NCBI GenBank assembly: GCA_030248065.1
Contig: JASAMV010001991.1
Location: 1-64,000 of the forward strand
Origin: Rhynchonema sp. JSB1_4
Lineage: Eukaryota > Nematoda > Chromadorea > Monhysterida > Xyalidae
DNA length: 64,000 bases
Direction: 5' to 3'
Shown here: positions 25,090 through 37,179 of the stretch, one piece after another
Layout: every line of letters begins with the position of its first letter
Position numbering within the stretch: the first letter of the stretch is position 1
Notes under the pieces: model-generated
Seen by the model: only the letters and a program-made list of their open reading frames with translations
What the model was told of the DNA's origin: nothing
Databases searched by the model: none
Position numbers and translations under genes: made by a program

Positions 25090-25465
25090 GTATTGCTGCG
25101 GGCACCAGCGTATCCAAGGGGCCACAGGGACCTAGGCTCTCTTTGGTCAAAGTGGCCCCTGAAGGGGGCACCGTTTCGGATAAAAGAAGGAAAAAGGACC
25201 CGAAATCGCAGGATTTTCACTCTAATACATTTCAAAAGTCGAAAAATCGCGCGCTTCGACCGTCAGATACACCCACATCATTGAAATTTGGCCGTCGCGC
25301 ACGCAAAAGTGCAAAGTGCATTATAGCACGGCATTTAGCTTAAAATCGCCCAATAAAAAAAGAACTGGTTAAAAACGATTTTTGAAAAATCAAACATGCA
25401 CTATGTTGATAAAAATGACCTTTGAGATATGGCCCCCTTGGCCGAAAGCTGGATCCGCCACTGCC
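25090..25465. mobile_element. GGCGGATCC-family non-autonomous element, second orientation
   Basis: The right edge reads GCTGGATCCGCCACTGC and the interior has TTAGCTTAAAATCGCCCAA and the paired GGCCGTCGCGCACGC block. These match, inverted, the sequences at 3239-3470 and 3968-4312. The left edge (about 25095) is less certain. Confidence 0.55.
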
Positions 25466-25469
25466 TGCG

Positions 25470-27140
25470 GGTTAGTCATATGTATTTCATTGTATCTCGT
25501 TGCTGCCAAAAATCTGTTTGAAGTGAAGTGGTAAGTGGTACTACATGTATGCAGTAGATAGGTATAAGCATAGATCCTGAACTACGCTTGATATGCATGT
25601 AAAACGTACTGTTATGTCAAAAAAAGAAGAAGTCCGCACGTTTTTGGAACCTTATACAGCTGGCGGAATAAGCTCCTTTTCTTTTCTTTAGCAACCAACC
25701 GTTTTCTCAGAAAGTGGAAGAAATGGGTATAAACCTACGTCGGAATGTACAGGTTCAGAAGAAGCGACTGTGCGAAACGAGCAGATTAGCAGAATGCAAT
25801 TACGGAAGAGAAGGGATTGCACCGTAGTGCAGCGACGCCGACACAATTGACTACTTTTTCTTTTCGTAGGCCAAAAAGTCTTGCACAGGGAAAGAGAAGC
25901 AACCCAGAGAGGGGTGGAAAACTCGCGCTTTGACGCAATATATTCAGCAGTACAAGCGTGCTGTTTTCAAATGCGCCATAGCCGGCGCATAGCAGAGGGG
26001 AAAAGCTTCACTTTGATGGCACATGTACATATGGTGGTACACATAACGTTGAATGTCAGTCAGTCAAGAAGATGCCAGAAACGGAAACACTCAATCCTGC
26101 AGACATGCGCGTGTGCGTACATAAATGAAACATTAACCCAATATAAATAGTGGGGCGTCGTGCGTGTCTGGCTGGGTGGTGGTGTACATGCAAAAAGTGT
26201 ACATGCGTTCATGGTCACACAAAAACAAGTCAAATGTCGGTTGTTGAGTGCAGATGCCCAGCTGGCGTGGTCTTGTCCCCAATTAACGCCTGACCTGAAC
26301 CCAACATAATGCACTACAAATGCAACGTTGTGGGAAAAAATATAGTCGCAAAGCTTACATGTATCTTCTCGTTTCTAGGGTTGACACAGTGGTGACTTTG
26401 TGATATGCAAATCGTGAAACAAAACAAGATGTTACTTTTAGTAAATTGAACCAGCATGCGATAACCGTAATTCATGATAACGGTTCACACATTACAATGA
26501 AGCAATAGCTGCGCAGGTCACTTGGATTGTTCAGGAATTAGTTTATGGAAGCTTACAAAATGAGCGTCAGATCAGAGACTGACCAAAGAGCACAACAAGA
26601 AAGTTACACACATCGTATATGACCGAACTTGTCGATGCGATAGAAAAACGTCTTGACATATCAATTTGTCAGTCCAAGCGTGCGTAATGTGCATTGGGCG
26701 ATGCATTCAACGTTACATCAATTCGTTTCGCAAAATCATTTAACCTTGGGTAGCGGCCGGGTCGCAAAATTACAGTCGGTTGAGCAGTTGTGGTTATCGT
26801 GCTGTCGCTTGGAAAAACTTTGCCGTGAGACAAATATACTGTGTGCTACACTGCCGGACGATTGATTGAAATGTACCGCGCGCGACTACTGTTTCGCTCA
26901 AATATTCAACTTACCTATTTTTAATATATCGCTCCCGTGTCTGCACGTGATTATGAAGCAGCACGACTTTCGCTTGAGGACAAAAACCAAGGCACCAAAG
27001 TTAGCTGGACTAAAAAATAAGAAGTGACATGGGATCGGATCAGAGTTGACAACAATTTATGAAAATGGAATCTGAAATAGTTGGATTTGCTATTTTTACT
27101 GAATTTTTTACTGAACTTCGCACGTGTGCACATGTTCAAT
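25470..27140. other. Intergenic, nothing recognised
   Basis: Contains tetranucleotide patches such as GTACATGTATG. A plus-strand frame at 26653-26865 is open for 70 codons, but I see no domain, signal peptide or splice support. Confidence 0.35.
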
Positions 27141-27141
27141 C

Positions 27142-28480
27142 ATGATGCAGACATTTTATCGCTGGCAATCTTTGACACGCGCAATGTTTGTGCTGCTGAT
27201 GTTTCGCGCGCATCAAGTCAGTTGTGGCGGAGTGACCGAAATCGATCTGCAACCGGATCCGGTCAGTTTGGTAGTTTTGAATCAATCGTTGAACTGCACG
27301 TTGTTAAAGCGGGAAACCGTATATCTCATGCTTGCTTTTTTACTACGCAGTTAGACTGTTTATGTCCAACGGTCACAAAAACAACGATCAAACGAGATGA
27401 ACCACGTTAAAACTGTCAGAATTTATCTTTGAAAAGTTGCTTTCAGGAACAAACACGAGCTTGTGCCGACTTACGCTCACCCTTTTGATCATGAAAGGCA
27501 GTGAGACTGAGACAAGAACCAGCTCGCTGACAGATGAAACCTTTGTGAAACATTTCACACGTGGCTGCTGGTTGACGAGTTGGTTGGATTCCCTACTAAA
27601 TGTTCTGCCGTTGCCTGATCAAAAGGGGGAGCGTAAGTCGGCACAAGCTCGAGTTTGTTCCCGAAAGCAAATTTTTAAAAATTAATTCTCACAATTTACA
27701 CGCATTTCATTTTGTTTGAACGATGTTTTTGTGATCACTCATCGTATATAGTTGCATTTTATTGCGAAAGGCCGGATTCTGAGAGCATGCGATATCCGGT
27801 TAGGCAAACTACGCCAACACGAGCCCGATTTCGGAGGTGGTAGATTAGTGAAACATTCACACGTGGCTGCTAATTTGGGCAACGTTACACGTTGTGGAAT
27901 ATAACGTGGTGCATGAGGATCTCTCTTTCTTTGCGTTTTGCTAGTGCACCAACTCCGAAATCGGGCTCGTGTTGGCGTAGTTTGCCTATATATTGTAACG
28001 CCACGCCAACACGAACCCGATTTCGCAGGTGGCAGATTAGTGAAACATTCATACGTGGCTGCTGATTTGGGAATGTTACACGTTGTAGAACGGAACGTCG
28101 CGCATGAGGATTTTCTCCTTCTATTCATTTTGTAAGCACACCACCTCCGAAATCGGGCTCGTGTTGGCGTAGTTTGCCTATATATTACACGAACACGGCC
28201 ACTGTTTGATGGCAGACCCACATGCAGTGCACCAATTCAATTGGAATGACCGAAATTCGTGATCTGATGTTTCAGTTCACAACACCGATCAATGTGAAGA
28301 ATAAAATCGAACTTACAGTTACGGATGCAATGGGTGAAGCTGCCAAAGCGATGGTGCGGGCCAATTTGAAAAACACAGGTATTTTTGTTGCTTGGGACGA
28401 TTAATAATATTCTGACGTTCAGATGGCAACTCCCGGCATTGGACACGCTGGTGCGAAGGACTTTCTTGAGAAACTACGAC
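27142..28480 (+). CDS. Probable secreted/ectodomain protein gene, model incomplete
   Basis: A plus-strand ATG at 27142 opens a frame with a signal-peptide-like stretch (MFVLLMFRAHQVSCGG) followed by a beta-rich segment with potential N-glycosylation sites (NQS, NCT). A second exon-like block runs about 27450-27634, ending in a strong donor (GGGAGC/GTAAGT). A third begins after TGATGTTTCAG at 28275 and runs to about 28377 before GTATTT. I could not make every junction agree in phase, so the exon ends are provisional. Two MITEs (27801-28186) sit in the intron between the second and third blocks. It is divergent from nothing nearby: its 3' end faces the 3' end of the iGluR-like gene. Family unknown. 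Confidence 0.45.
27801..27987. mobile_element. MITE, CTACGCCAACACGAGCCCGA family, copy B
   Basis: The ends are TAGGCAAACTACGCCAACAC and its reverse complement GTGTTGGCGTAGTTTGCCTA. The interior shares AAACATTCACACGTGGCTGC with copy A. It is the best-preserved copy. Confidence 0.85.
28001..28186. mobile_element. MITE, CTACGCCAACACGAGCCCGA family, copy C (tandem neighbour)
   Basis: It follows copy B after about 15 bp (TATATTGTAACGC) in the same orientation. The right end GTGTTGGCGTAGTTTGCCTA is identical to that of copy B; the left end is degraded (ACGCCACGCCAACACGAACC). Confidence 0.8.
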
Positions 28481-28605
28481 GGAGGAAGAGGAATATTGCC
28501 AGATGGAATTGGTTGAATATGTGAATGTTAAAGGGCCACGAAACAGCTGTTGTGATCAACAGTTGACACGGTAACGTGCGATAATTTCATAACAATGGCA
28601 ATCAC

Positions 28606-30806
28606 TCAATAAAGCACATGAGCGCTTGTAACTCGTGGTTGTGTCCGTGATGTTTCTTGAACAACTCTGGTTCGTTTCCTTGACAGCAGTATTTCCACAA
28701 GATACGCCCCGATCGCCAAAAGTAGCCCAACGCCCAAAAACGTGAACCCGCCAGCGAGCGATATCACGCTCAGCGGTTGATTGACGAGTGATTTTTGGGG
28801 GCTGCTGCTCTCCAAGTTTCCAGATTCGTCATCGGAGATCGCCGGCTGATCGCAAATCGTTGACTTCAGTTTCAAATATCTGTGATCGGCTGCAAGCGAT
28901 TCACTGATCACACCGATTAACTGACCGATCGCGAAATTGATTCGATCAATCAATAGTAGCGATCGATTGCTTCGATTGAACAGGAAGCCCATCTGATTGT
29001 ACCCAAATCCGTGCACGTGAATGTGGGCCAGCGAACAGCTGACAAAATAAAATCTGTTGAAGTCGTGAAAAAAAACAAAAATTAATATACATACATACAG
29101 TAGGTAGGTAGCACCTGTTGTTCAACATGCGAAACATTGCGTAATATTCGTCAAGCATAATTGTGCCGCCTTGCTCGATCAGGGAAACTATCACATCGGG
29201 AGGTCCGGCATAGATCGGTGGATGTTCTTCAAGAAGTCGGATTTAAATCAATACCCAATCATGGAAGATATAAAATCTCAACTCTGTCCACCACCTGCTG
29301 TGGCGTTCCTCAACTGCATAATCGTATGATCGCGTATCTGTGGATCAGCGAAGCCAATGGCCAATTGCGAGCTATCACGGAATAGAAGTCGCAGGTGACC
29401 TTGTTGGATTTCGTCCAGAAGCTCGTCTGAATACATCGGTATCGAATCCGCTTTGGTCACGTGATATGACATTTTGAGTTTCCAGCAATTCACTGACTGC
29501 ACTGATTTCGACCAGCGTAAAACCTATCCCAAATCCAGGATACCGTTGTTTATATGGTGAGGTGACAGCTTGTGCGCTGGTCAAAATTAATTGCATCAGT
29601 AAGTTCTGCAGGTCGCTTGACCAAAGTAGACCCAATCCCATTTGGCAAGTGTTCAAGTTTGACACCGTCCATAATGATTACGTGCTGGTGCGGCATCCCC
29701 TATTGCGGTTTGTCCATCCAATTGCTCATGAGACTACTTTTTTAAGTTGGCTGGCTTCGAACTAGCTGCTCCTCTGCAGATCAATTCTCAGAGAAAAACC
29801 ACGTGCAAGACATGCACGTATTTTCTTTCTTCGCTTTCGAAACATTTCGAAACGCGTAAATGTTTTTTCTCTGGTATTGAGCAGCGGAGGAGCAGCAAAA
29901 TTTGAACTTGCCAACTTCAAAAAAAGGCGTGACGTGAGCAAGTGGTTTCACCATACGTGCCCAACCTCAATGCAGCATCCAACTAACCAAAAGTGTGTGC
30001 CGGCGGTTCGTAGTAAGTCGGGATCATCAGCAAAGTCAGCAGATAATTTTCATAGACATTCAACGAGAAGATGCTGAAGATTGACAAGGTCAACATAAAC
30101 AGTCCGTAGCTGATCGCCTGGCTGTGTGGGTTGGTCGTGTTCTGTGCCACGTAGTGCTCGAAAGTCGGCCAGTAGTTGCGCCAGGTCAGCTGATGTTTCA
30201 TGGGTCCATCAACTTTTGCCCACAGCACGGACAGAGCGCACAACAGACAAAGGGTGCACAGGATGACCAGCCAGACCAGCGGCGAGAAGACGTGGAAAAT
30301 CTTGAGCACTTCTTGGAACGGGTCGATTTGCGGCCGACGTGTGACGAAGATGGGCCGACTCATCATGAAAGGGTAGCTGATGGCAAAGTCGGCTTGCACA
30401 TCGCCAATGTACTCGAACAGCCAGGCAAGTGTGTCGATGTTGCCTTGATCAATCAGGCCAAGTTGGTCCGACCACGATCCGTTAGATTGTTTCGAACCTG
30501 TGAATGCAATCCTTTCAATTCTCTGATATGTATTTCAACCGCTTGCCTATCCACATTACAGTGGGAATGTAATTGTATCTCTGTGTTGCAATATCCACAC
30601 CACCCAACTCTACCTGCGGGCCTCACTTCCGGCGGCAGTAAGACGAACTGCGGTGTCAAATCCAGAAATGCGCAGATTTGACGCAAAATAGTAATTTCCA
30701 CAGTTTCGCCCCGACACGGTGCGTCCACGCATTCCGGGTGGAAATGACCGTCATGGTGGACCATGAAGTCCACACCGATCCTCAGGAACCCCAGCTCGTT
30801 TTCCAT
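28606..30806 (-). CDS. Ionotropic glutamate receptor-like channel without amino-terminal domain, 5 exons
   Basis: Exons on the minus strand: 30806-30614, 30497-29988, 29450-29295, 29226-29115 and 29053-28606. All junctions are GT-AG and in phase, giving about 472 residues. The order fits the family: S1 ligand-binding half (about 1-130, with GSWSDQLGLI like the usual DGxWxGLIG), TM1 (138-157), pore region, TM3 (193-222), S2 half (235-400, SDELLDEIQQGHLRLLF) and TM4 (about 420-446), then a short basic cytoplasmic tail. There is no large amino-terminal domain, as in arthropod/protostome IR-type receptors. The usual SYTANLAAF gate motif is not present; the matching segment is SIFSLNVYENYLLTLL. 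The conserved S1 Arg of glutamate-binding subunits is not obvious. This suggests a divergent, perhaps chemosensory, receptor. There is no signal peptide on the first exon, so an upstream exon may exist. A hairpin repeat lies in intron 2. Confidence 0.87.
29744..29917. repeat. Imperfect hairpin repeat in iGluR-like intron 2
   Basis: AAGTTGGC...GCTGCTCCTC at the left pairs with GAGGAGCAGC...GCCAACTT at the right; the middle holds ACGTGCAAGACATGCACGT and TTTCGAAACATTTCGAAACG palindromes. About 170 bp, no coding capacity; probably a decayed MITE. Confidence 0.55.
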
Positions 30807-31495
30807 AGGTCGCTTCTTGAGTTATAAGGGTCTGAAAAACGCTCGATTTCAATAAATCTAGTTTGCACATTATGTAATTGTACTGTAGGTAATGTCTAAA
30901 AATAACAGCTGGTGAAAAAGAAGGTTTATACACCACAAACTGAATATAACAGAACGACGAATAGCAACGCTGTCCTGTTGATGTTCAGCATGCACATTGT
31001 TTGGCTTACAGTACTGTGGTCAAATCAAGTCAACAAGATTTGACGACTCAATTTGACGGCAGTACGACTCTTCCGTGTGTCTGAAATCGGCAAGATTTGC
31101 GAAGGCAGAACAGAATGCTTACATATTTCACCAAAACAAATAGGTACTGTACATATGTTTGCCAGTTTGCCCTGTGTTAGCAAGCGTTATGTGCCATGGC
31201 TGCTGCGCGTAAGCACGTCGTAATAATCCAGCAGTTTAAAAATATTATGATATTTTTTCATGCGCATGTAAATAATTGCTCTGGTGGCTCGAATTTCCAA
31301 TTTGTTTTCATGTTGCCCATCGCGTGTTCAAGCAAGAGGCCGTCCCGCGTGTATACCTGCTGCCTCGCTTTGTTGTGTGATGTTTGGCTGGGTGTCGCAC
31401 TCTCCTGGAGGGAAAAATGTCTAACTTGAATTCACAAGTTGGGCCAAGCATCTCGTCTCTGTTGTTGTATGTGTGACCCTGAACCGCCACACCTA

Positions 31496-31578
31496 TGCTC
31501 CCAGAAGGACTCGAACCTCCGATCTCCCAGCCACCAGACCTGGACAGCCAGTTGTTCTACCAACTGAGCTACTGGAAC
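31496..31578 (-). ncRNA. tRNA-like sequence with intact A and B boxes (tRNA pseudogene or SINE head)
   Basis: The minus strand has TAGCTCAGTTGG (A box) and GGTTCGAGTCC (B box), a well-formed T arm (GGAGG/CCTTC around TTCGAGT) and a mostly paired acceptor stem ending in A. The D stem is mispaired (GCTC/GAAC) and no orthodox anticodon loop can be drawn in the 27-43 region; the span is 83 nt with extra sequence before the T arm. It is therefore more likely a tRNA-derived element or decayed tRNA than a working gene. Confidence 0.55.
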
Positions 31579-31579
31579 G

Positions 31580-33158
31580 CGGTCTTGGCTGTGGCTCAGT
31601 GTCACTCATAAACCCAACGCCCGCGCGCTCAACACACAGTGCACCGCAGCGCGCACACATAACACGAACGGATTGATTTTTGTAGTTTGGACATGGCCAA
31701 ATGATGATGTTTCACACATCATAAAGCATACGTATGGTATGTAGTACACACACATTGTAGGTAAAGCTATGTGGGCCAGTGCAAAGTCCGTTCCGCTGCT
31801 TGGCATCATGCGCCGTCCCTGAGGTGCCAGCACAACAGCTGAACACTCGCAGACTCCAAGGAATAGACTTTCAGGCTAATCGTTTAGTCGTCAACGCAAA
31901 TGGTCAACACAGCCAAGTCCAAAGCAGCACTAAATGAGCGCTGTGCAGCTATACATACATAGGCTGCATTGACGACCAACGTCGACGATGTGCGTTCACC
32001 ACTTGACTATAAGCCGACTTTCGCGCTGCAGCCACGTGTTTTCTTGGCATTTATATGTTTGTAGGTGAAGCTCATTTTTAACAAAATAAGTGTTATCTGT
32101 CGTAAGTCACACGCACGACACGGGAAGCTCATGTGCTAAGTGTCTGCTGACATGCGGAGTCTGCTAAACTACAAAAGAAGACATTTCCAGCGCTGTAGTT
32201 TTGGGTCGTCGTGCTTTTGCCTTCAATGGCACTTGTTAGGTATATAGGTACATAGGAAGATCTTTTTTGCTGCGTCAATTGGCACCAAAGTGTTTGAGCT
32301 CCAATGCTTTTTTGTGCATTGCGTTTTTTTCATTTTCGTCATGTTTTCCCACATTTTTGACAGATCAACTCCGAAAGGTACCCGGTACTTATAAGTTGAG
32401 GGAGGCACTTTGGGGTGCATTACGTATGGTATGTACATATCTACATGTGTACATCAAGTGGGCTTCGCGAAAAATAAGCGGAAATTTGATCAGCACCCGG
32501 TGCCCACACTCTCGATAATCGGGTCTGATGCAAATCATAAGTTGGCTCAGCTGCGCAACCGACAACCACGGGACTAAAAATAAACATGCACAAGGGGTGC
32601 TCATTTTCACTTGTTGGTCACAAAGTTGCCATACTTTCAGCTCCACTCAGTCACACACACCACGTCTTGAGTCTGACAAGCACGTAGTCACATGAATAAT
32701 GCAAGAGCTTCACCCCCCATGTACTTAGTCATACCGCTGAGTTGTTTCTCGGTTAAAAGTATAACAAACAAAAACCAGACAACTTTCAAAACATCTGGCA
32801 CAACAACAAAAATGAAAAAAGTTCTGCTCTTGTTTGTACAAATACGAACCAGCGTTTCGGATAAAACAGTGGTCCGCTAAGAATTGTGTGGTGAAAAAGT
32901 GCATTGGCTTGCGAAGATATCATAAGATACCTTTTTTGCTACCGCTGCGTTGTCACCAACAATAGAACAAGTTGGTCGGTCATCGATTTACTCGTGGTGT
33001 CACTTTTGGTCACATGTTCTTTTATCCATGTCATACATATCTAATCAATGCATACATATACATAGGCAGACTGCACAGACAGACGGCTTTTGTTTCTTTC
33101 AAAGAGTCCAAAACTCTCCAAAGCTGTGCTTCCGTGTTTACTCGTCATAGGTGATACC
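31580..33158. other. Intergenic, nothing recognised
   Basis: No splice-supported exon or terminal repeats seen. TACATA-type tetranucleotide patches occur near 31720-31760, 31955 and 33045-33065. One copy of the TGATGTTTCA motif lies at 31705-31714. Confidence 0.4.
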
Positions 33159-34824
33159 TTAAAGGGCTCGGGACACAACCGAAGGAAGGGCAGCAGAGCA
33201 CAGTGTTATACATCGCTGGAAAGCCCTGTTGCAGCACATATCACGCACAAATGTTCAGCTCCTTGGAGATTCGCTATCTCTTGGTAGAGGGACTTTTCGT
33301 TCCAGAGAAAAGTGAATTTTCTCACAATTTGAAACGAGCGGTGCAGAAACCCCAAAAAAGATTAAAGGCCAGAAAAAAGGGGGAAGGGGATTACAACAGC
33401 TACTGGATAATTTATCATGACAACTTCAGTCGCACAAACCATTATTTCCCTCGGTGAGGGTGCGAAACATTCCAAAAATCGGCCATATTTTTCTAGGACA
33501 CAAGTTTGTCCCTAAATTTTGAGGCCGTGCTTTGTGTTGCAGAAATGAAAATGCAACAGAAAAACAGAGCATTGTCGAAAGTACCAGAAAATAAGGTTTT
33601 TAAATTTGAAAACACTTTGATAGCGGCGTGACGGGCCAAAAAAGACCTAACAATTGCCCCTAAACTGCATAGTTGCATTCATTGATGGAAATGTGATGTA
33701 AATAAGCCACGTATTGCATTGCATTGGAAACGAGAAAGTCAGATAAACGCACAGTCCAACAATCTAGACGAGTTTCAAAACTTCAAACTCCATGGTCCGG
33801 CTGCTGCAGCCATGCCAGCCTGAATAAGATATTTGGCTATAAGTCGTCACTGTTAAAGATTATTGCACATTTGATAGCATCAAACGATGTAGCTTCAACG
33901 TAGCTATCGAACGATATATAACATGCCCATACTATCTGTTACTATGGACAAGAAACGGTCAAAATTCCGAAACCGCACACGGTGACGTGACGGTTCATTC
34001 CAGAATCGTCAAAAAAGCAATTTTTTAGCCTCTGCATTTAAGCGTAAGAATTTATTGGGGCTTGTTATATATCGTTCGAAAGCTAATCCCGAGATACATT
34101 GTTTGGTGCTGTCACATTTACAATAGCTGTTAACAATAAGCATTTATAGCTGAATATCATATTCAGATTAGTATGGCTACCCAGACAGATCTGTAGACCT
34201 TGGGGTCTTCGGACCTTGATAGGTTGTTACACCAGGCGTTTCTCTCAATTTTTTGTTTCGAATCCGATGCAATCTGTGGCCTTTATGTGCAACAATTCTG
34301 GCGATGAATATAACCACCTAATTGAGCGGCAATTTAACGGATTTTTAGGCCTGTAACGGAGCTAGCCATGAGTTAAAAAATTTAAAAACCTTATTTTCTG
34401 GTACTTTCGACGATGCTCTATTTCCCCATTGCGTTCTTATTTCCGTAGCGCTAAGCGTGACCTCAAAATTTAGGGACAAACTTGTGTTATCGAAAAATAA
34501 GGCCGATTTTTGGAACGTTTCGCACCCTCACCGTGTGAAGCAATGGTTTGAGCAACTGAAGTTGTGTTGACAAGTTATTCCGAAGCTGTTGTAATCCTAT
34601 CCACGTGTTACTTGACCTTCAATGCATTTGGGGTTTCTGCACCGGTCGTTCCAATTTGTGCAAAAATTCAGTTTTTTCTGGAACGAAAAGTCCCTCTACC
34701 AAGAGATAGCGAATCGCCAAGGAGCTTAAAATTTGTGCGTGACATAGGCTGTCCGAATGCTTTCCAACGGTATGTAACAATATGTCCTGCTGTCCTTCCT
34801 TCGGTTATGTCCCGAGCCCTTTAA
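33159..34824. mobile_element. TTAA-flanked foldback element, family 1, copy 2
   Basis: Bounded by TTAA at 33159-33162 and 34821-34824. It is 1666 bp and colinear with the copy at 9972-11635, at roughly 95 percent identity by eye, with the same orientation. One difference is in the left arm: about 33359-33396 replaces sequence present in copy 1 with AAAAAAGATTAAAGGCCAG. No coding capacity. Confidence 0.9.
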
Positions 34825-35250
34825 GCCACATTTTTCATCGTTTTTCCACCAGTTCGTGTGTGTTTACATAATTGGCCCTAGTTTTTTTTGCTGGTATTTT
34901 GTTACAGGTTGGTCATGTATACTGTGGACGCTTGACCATGTTACTCGTCTCAAGTTGTAGCATCAAGAGAGTGGCTGGGCTCCTTTTTGCAGATTCGCAT
35001 AAGTACACCCTTGCAATAAGTACTGTATATATGTACGTACATTAGATACACAATTATAATGTTGTATAGAGTCCGCACTTGACATTGGTTCTGTGAACTA
35101 TGTATGCAATGAGCCCGGCACCGGCTTGTCCCCTTGCATGCAAATGGACCATGTGATTGTGTACTGCCAACGACAAGATAGAATTTTCGTGTTTGCAGAC
35201 ATGAAACACACAAAATAAATGGCCAAATCACACTGCTCACTTGAAGAGCG

Positions 35251-35965
35251 ATGAGTCTAATATTGCTGGCAACCACGTTCATGCTGCCTGCTGGTCTGAG
35301 TCCGGCCGCGTATGGGGTTGGTGCTGGTCTGGAACCGGTCACTCGATCGGCCATAGATGACAATGTCGGGTCGACGCAGGCCACCCAACTGTCCGCAGCT
35401 GTCGATTTGCTCGACCACAGTGGTTCATCCGGGGAGAATATCTCCGCAGCAGCGCTACTGTCGCCGCACGAAGTATTGAAACGTCAGGTGGACGACGACG
35501 CTGACGAGGAGCCGGAATCCGTCAGCAGTCGGTTCGCAGCAACAGTCCAGCCACCGCCACTCGGTGACAAATGCACTGATGATTCGCAGGTCATCGATGT
35601 GGTCATGAAGAAGTACAATAAGAACAAGGTTGGTATGTACATACATTTATATATGCATATTCACAAGAACTGAACGTATCAACATGTGTCGGTGTCAGTT
35701 TTTGTTCGTCAAAAACAGCCGAAATGCTCACGGGACATTCAGTCTCAGTCGCTTCTTTCACCAGCGCAAATCGGAAGTAAGTATTTCTCGAAGATTGCAG
35801 CGTTTTCTTCGCCCAAGCGTTTTGTTGACAGTGCAACATAGTGTAACCAAAGAGAAAAGCCATGCACATTTGTGTCCTTTATTTGTTTTATTTTTATTTG
35901 AGTTTTTGCACCTCCAGTGCCAGGTGAATGCAAACGCCCGCAGGCAATGTGGCAAATCCTGTTAG
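35251..35965 (+). CDS. Small secreted protein, 3 exons, about 167 residues
   Basis: Exons: 35251-35628, 35699-35776 and 35918-35965, with donors GTTGGT and GTAAGT, acceptors GTGTCAG and CCTCCAG, and phase 0 throughout. A hydrophobic leader (MSLILLATTFMLPAG) is followed by an acidic middle part with a dibasic LKR before QVDDDADEEPE, which could be a processing site. The C-terminal third is basic and holds the Cys residues (KCTDDSQVIDVVMKKYNKNK; CQVNANARRQCGKSC at the end). The Cys spacing loosely recalls nematode ground-like domains, but this is weak. It could be a peptide precursor or cuticle-associated protein. The stop is TAG at 35963. Confidence 0.68.
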
Positions 35966-36318
35966 AAAAACATGAAAATCTAACGTGAATTGAAATCACA
36001 GGTTCACGATGTACATGTATAAATAAGCAAAGTACAGTCGTATTGTCCAGTAAATACTGAATTGTTACAGAAATTGCATACATAACATTTCGGAACATGA
36101 TCGTGCAGATCAACCAGAATTTTCCATGACTCATTTGAATGGTGTCTTGGTGGTCAAGGCCTGGAACTTTAAGAACTCAGATATGTACAGTGATAACATC
36201 GATGAACTTGATGGTACATGATGAATTTCTGGACCAACCTGTTATCGAGGGGGTGGGAATTACCGTACGTCCAAGTTCAGTGAGAGTGGTCAACTGTACA
36301 GCTGTGACTCGATGACAA
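35966..36318. other. 3' flank of the secreted-protein gene
   Basis: About 350 bp between the secreted-protein stop and the LINE fragment. CAGTAAATACTG near 36048 may be a weak polyadenylation region. No other feature seen. Confidence 0.35.
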
Positions 36319-37179
36319 CTAAATATCAAGGTCTGAAATTGTATTGTTGTTTATTGATGTCAGGTTATTTAGAACATGGTCAAACAGCTCCTTCGAAAGA
36401 ACGGTTTTCTTAAATTTGGAATAGGGAAGGTCGATCACAGCCTGTGGTAGTGCGTTGAACATCAGTGCTGTTGAATACATGGCACTTTGCTGGTATCGCG
36501 TCGTGTTCGGCTTGTCCAATTTGATCGATTTCGTGTGGTTGGTTCGTGCGCTGGCTCGGGTCTCACATTCACTCAGAAGAGTGAACAGCTCGGGCAGACT
36601 AAACCTGATTCCATTAACGTATTGATAGACTGTACAAAGTCTGATTGCTAATACTTGTCTGTGGAATGGGAGCAACCCAACAGCCTTGAGCAAATCATGG
36701 TATGACGTATCACGTTGCCAATTATTCAGGATAGCCCTACAAGCAAACTTTTGGGTGCGCTCAATTGTGATTTTGTCACATTTTCTGATTGGATAGCTTG
36801 AGCCACAACCATAGAGCATTACGGATTGCAACAGAGATATATACAGGCATTTCAGACTATTTATTGGCACACTGCCACGGAAGGCTCTAGTCAGGAACCC
36901 AATGGTCTTTTTTACCTTAGCGCTTACTTTGTGACAATGCAGATTGTAGTTCAGGTGTTCATCGACCAGTATGCCCAAGTATTTGTATGAATTAACTTGT
37001 TCAATATTTGCACTGTTTATAACAATATTCACAGTGGGCCTGGTTGAGTGCATGCGTCGGAACACAACGAGTTTGGTTTTCTTTTCATTCACTTTCAGCA
37101 TTTTACCTTCAAAGAAGGCGGTGATTTGGTCAATGTCAGTTTGCAAGTGAGAGATGCAGTTGTCTGTAACAGCTGGGTG
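36319..37179 (-). mobile_element. Non-LTR retrotransposon 3' fragment (reverse transcriptase C-terminal region)
   Basis: About 285 minus-strand codons show the thumb/C-terminal part of a LINE reverse transcriptase (Jockey/CR1-like): KMLKVNEKKTKLVVF, the YKYLGILVD motif, a C..RAILNN segment and the late region with SPCRTL-type spacing. The stop is at 36319. The catalytic palm is missing because the 5' side is cut exactly where the BEL/Pao 5' LTR begins (37180). The frame is intact up to the junction, so the LINE was cut by the insertion or by a later rearrangement. Confidence 0.85.
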
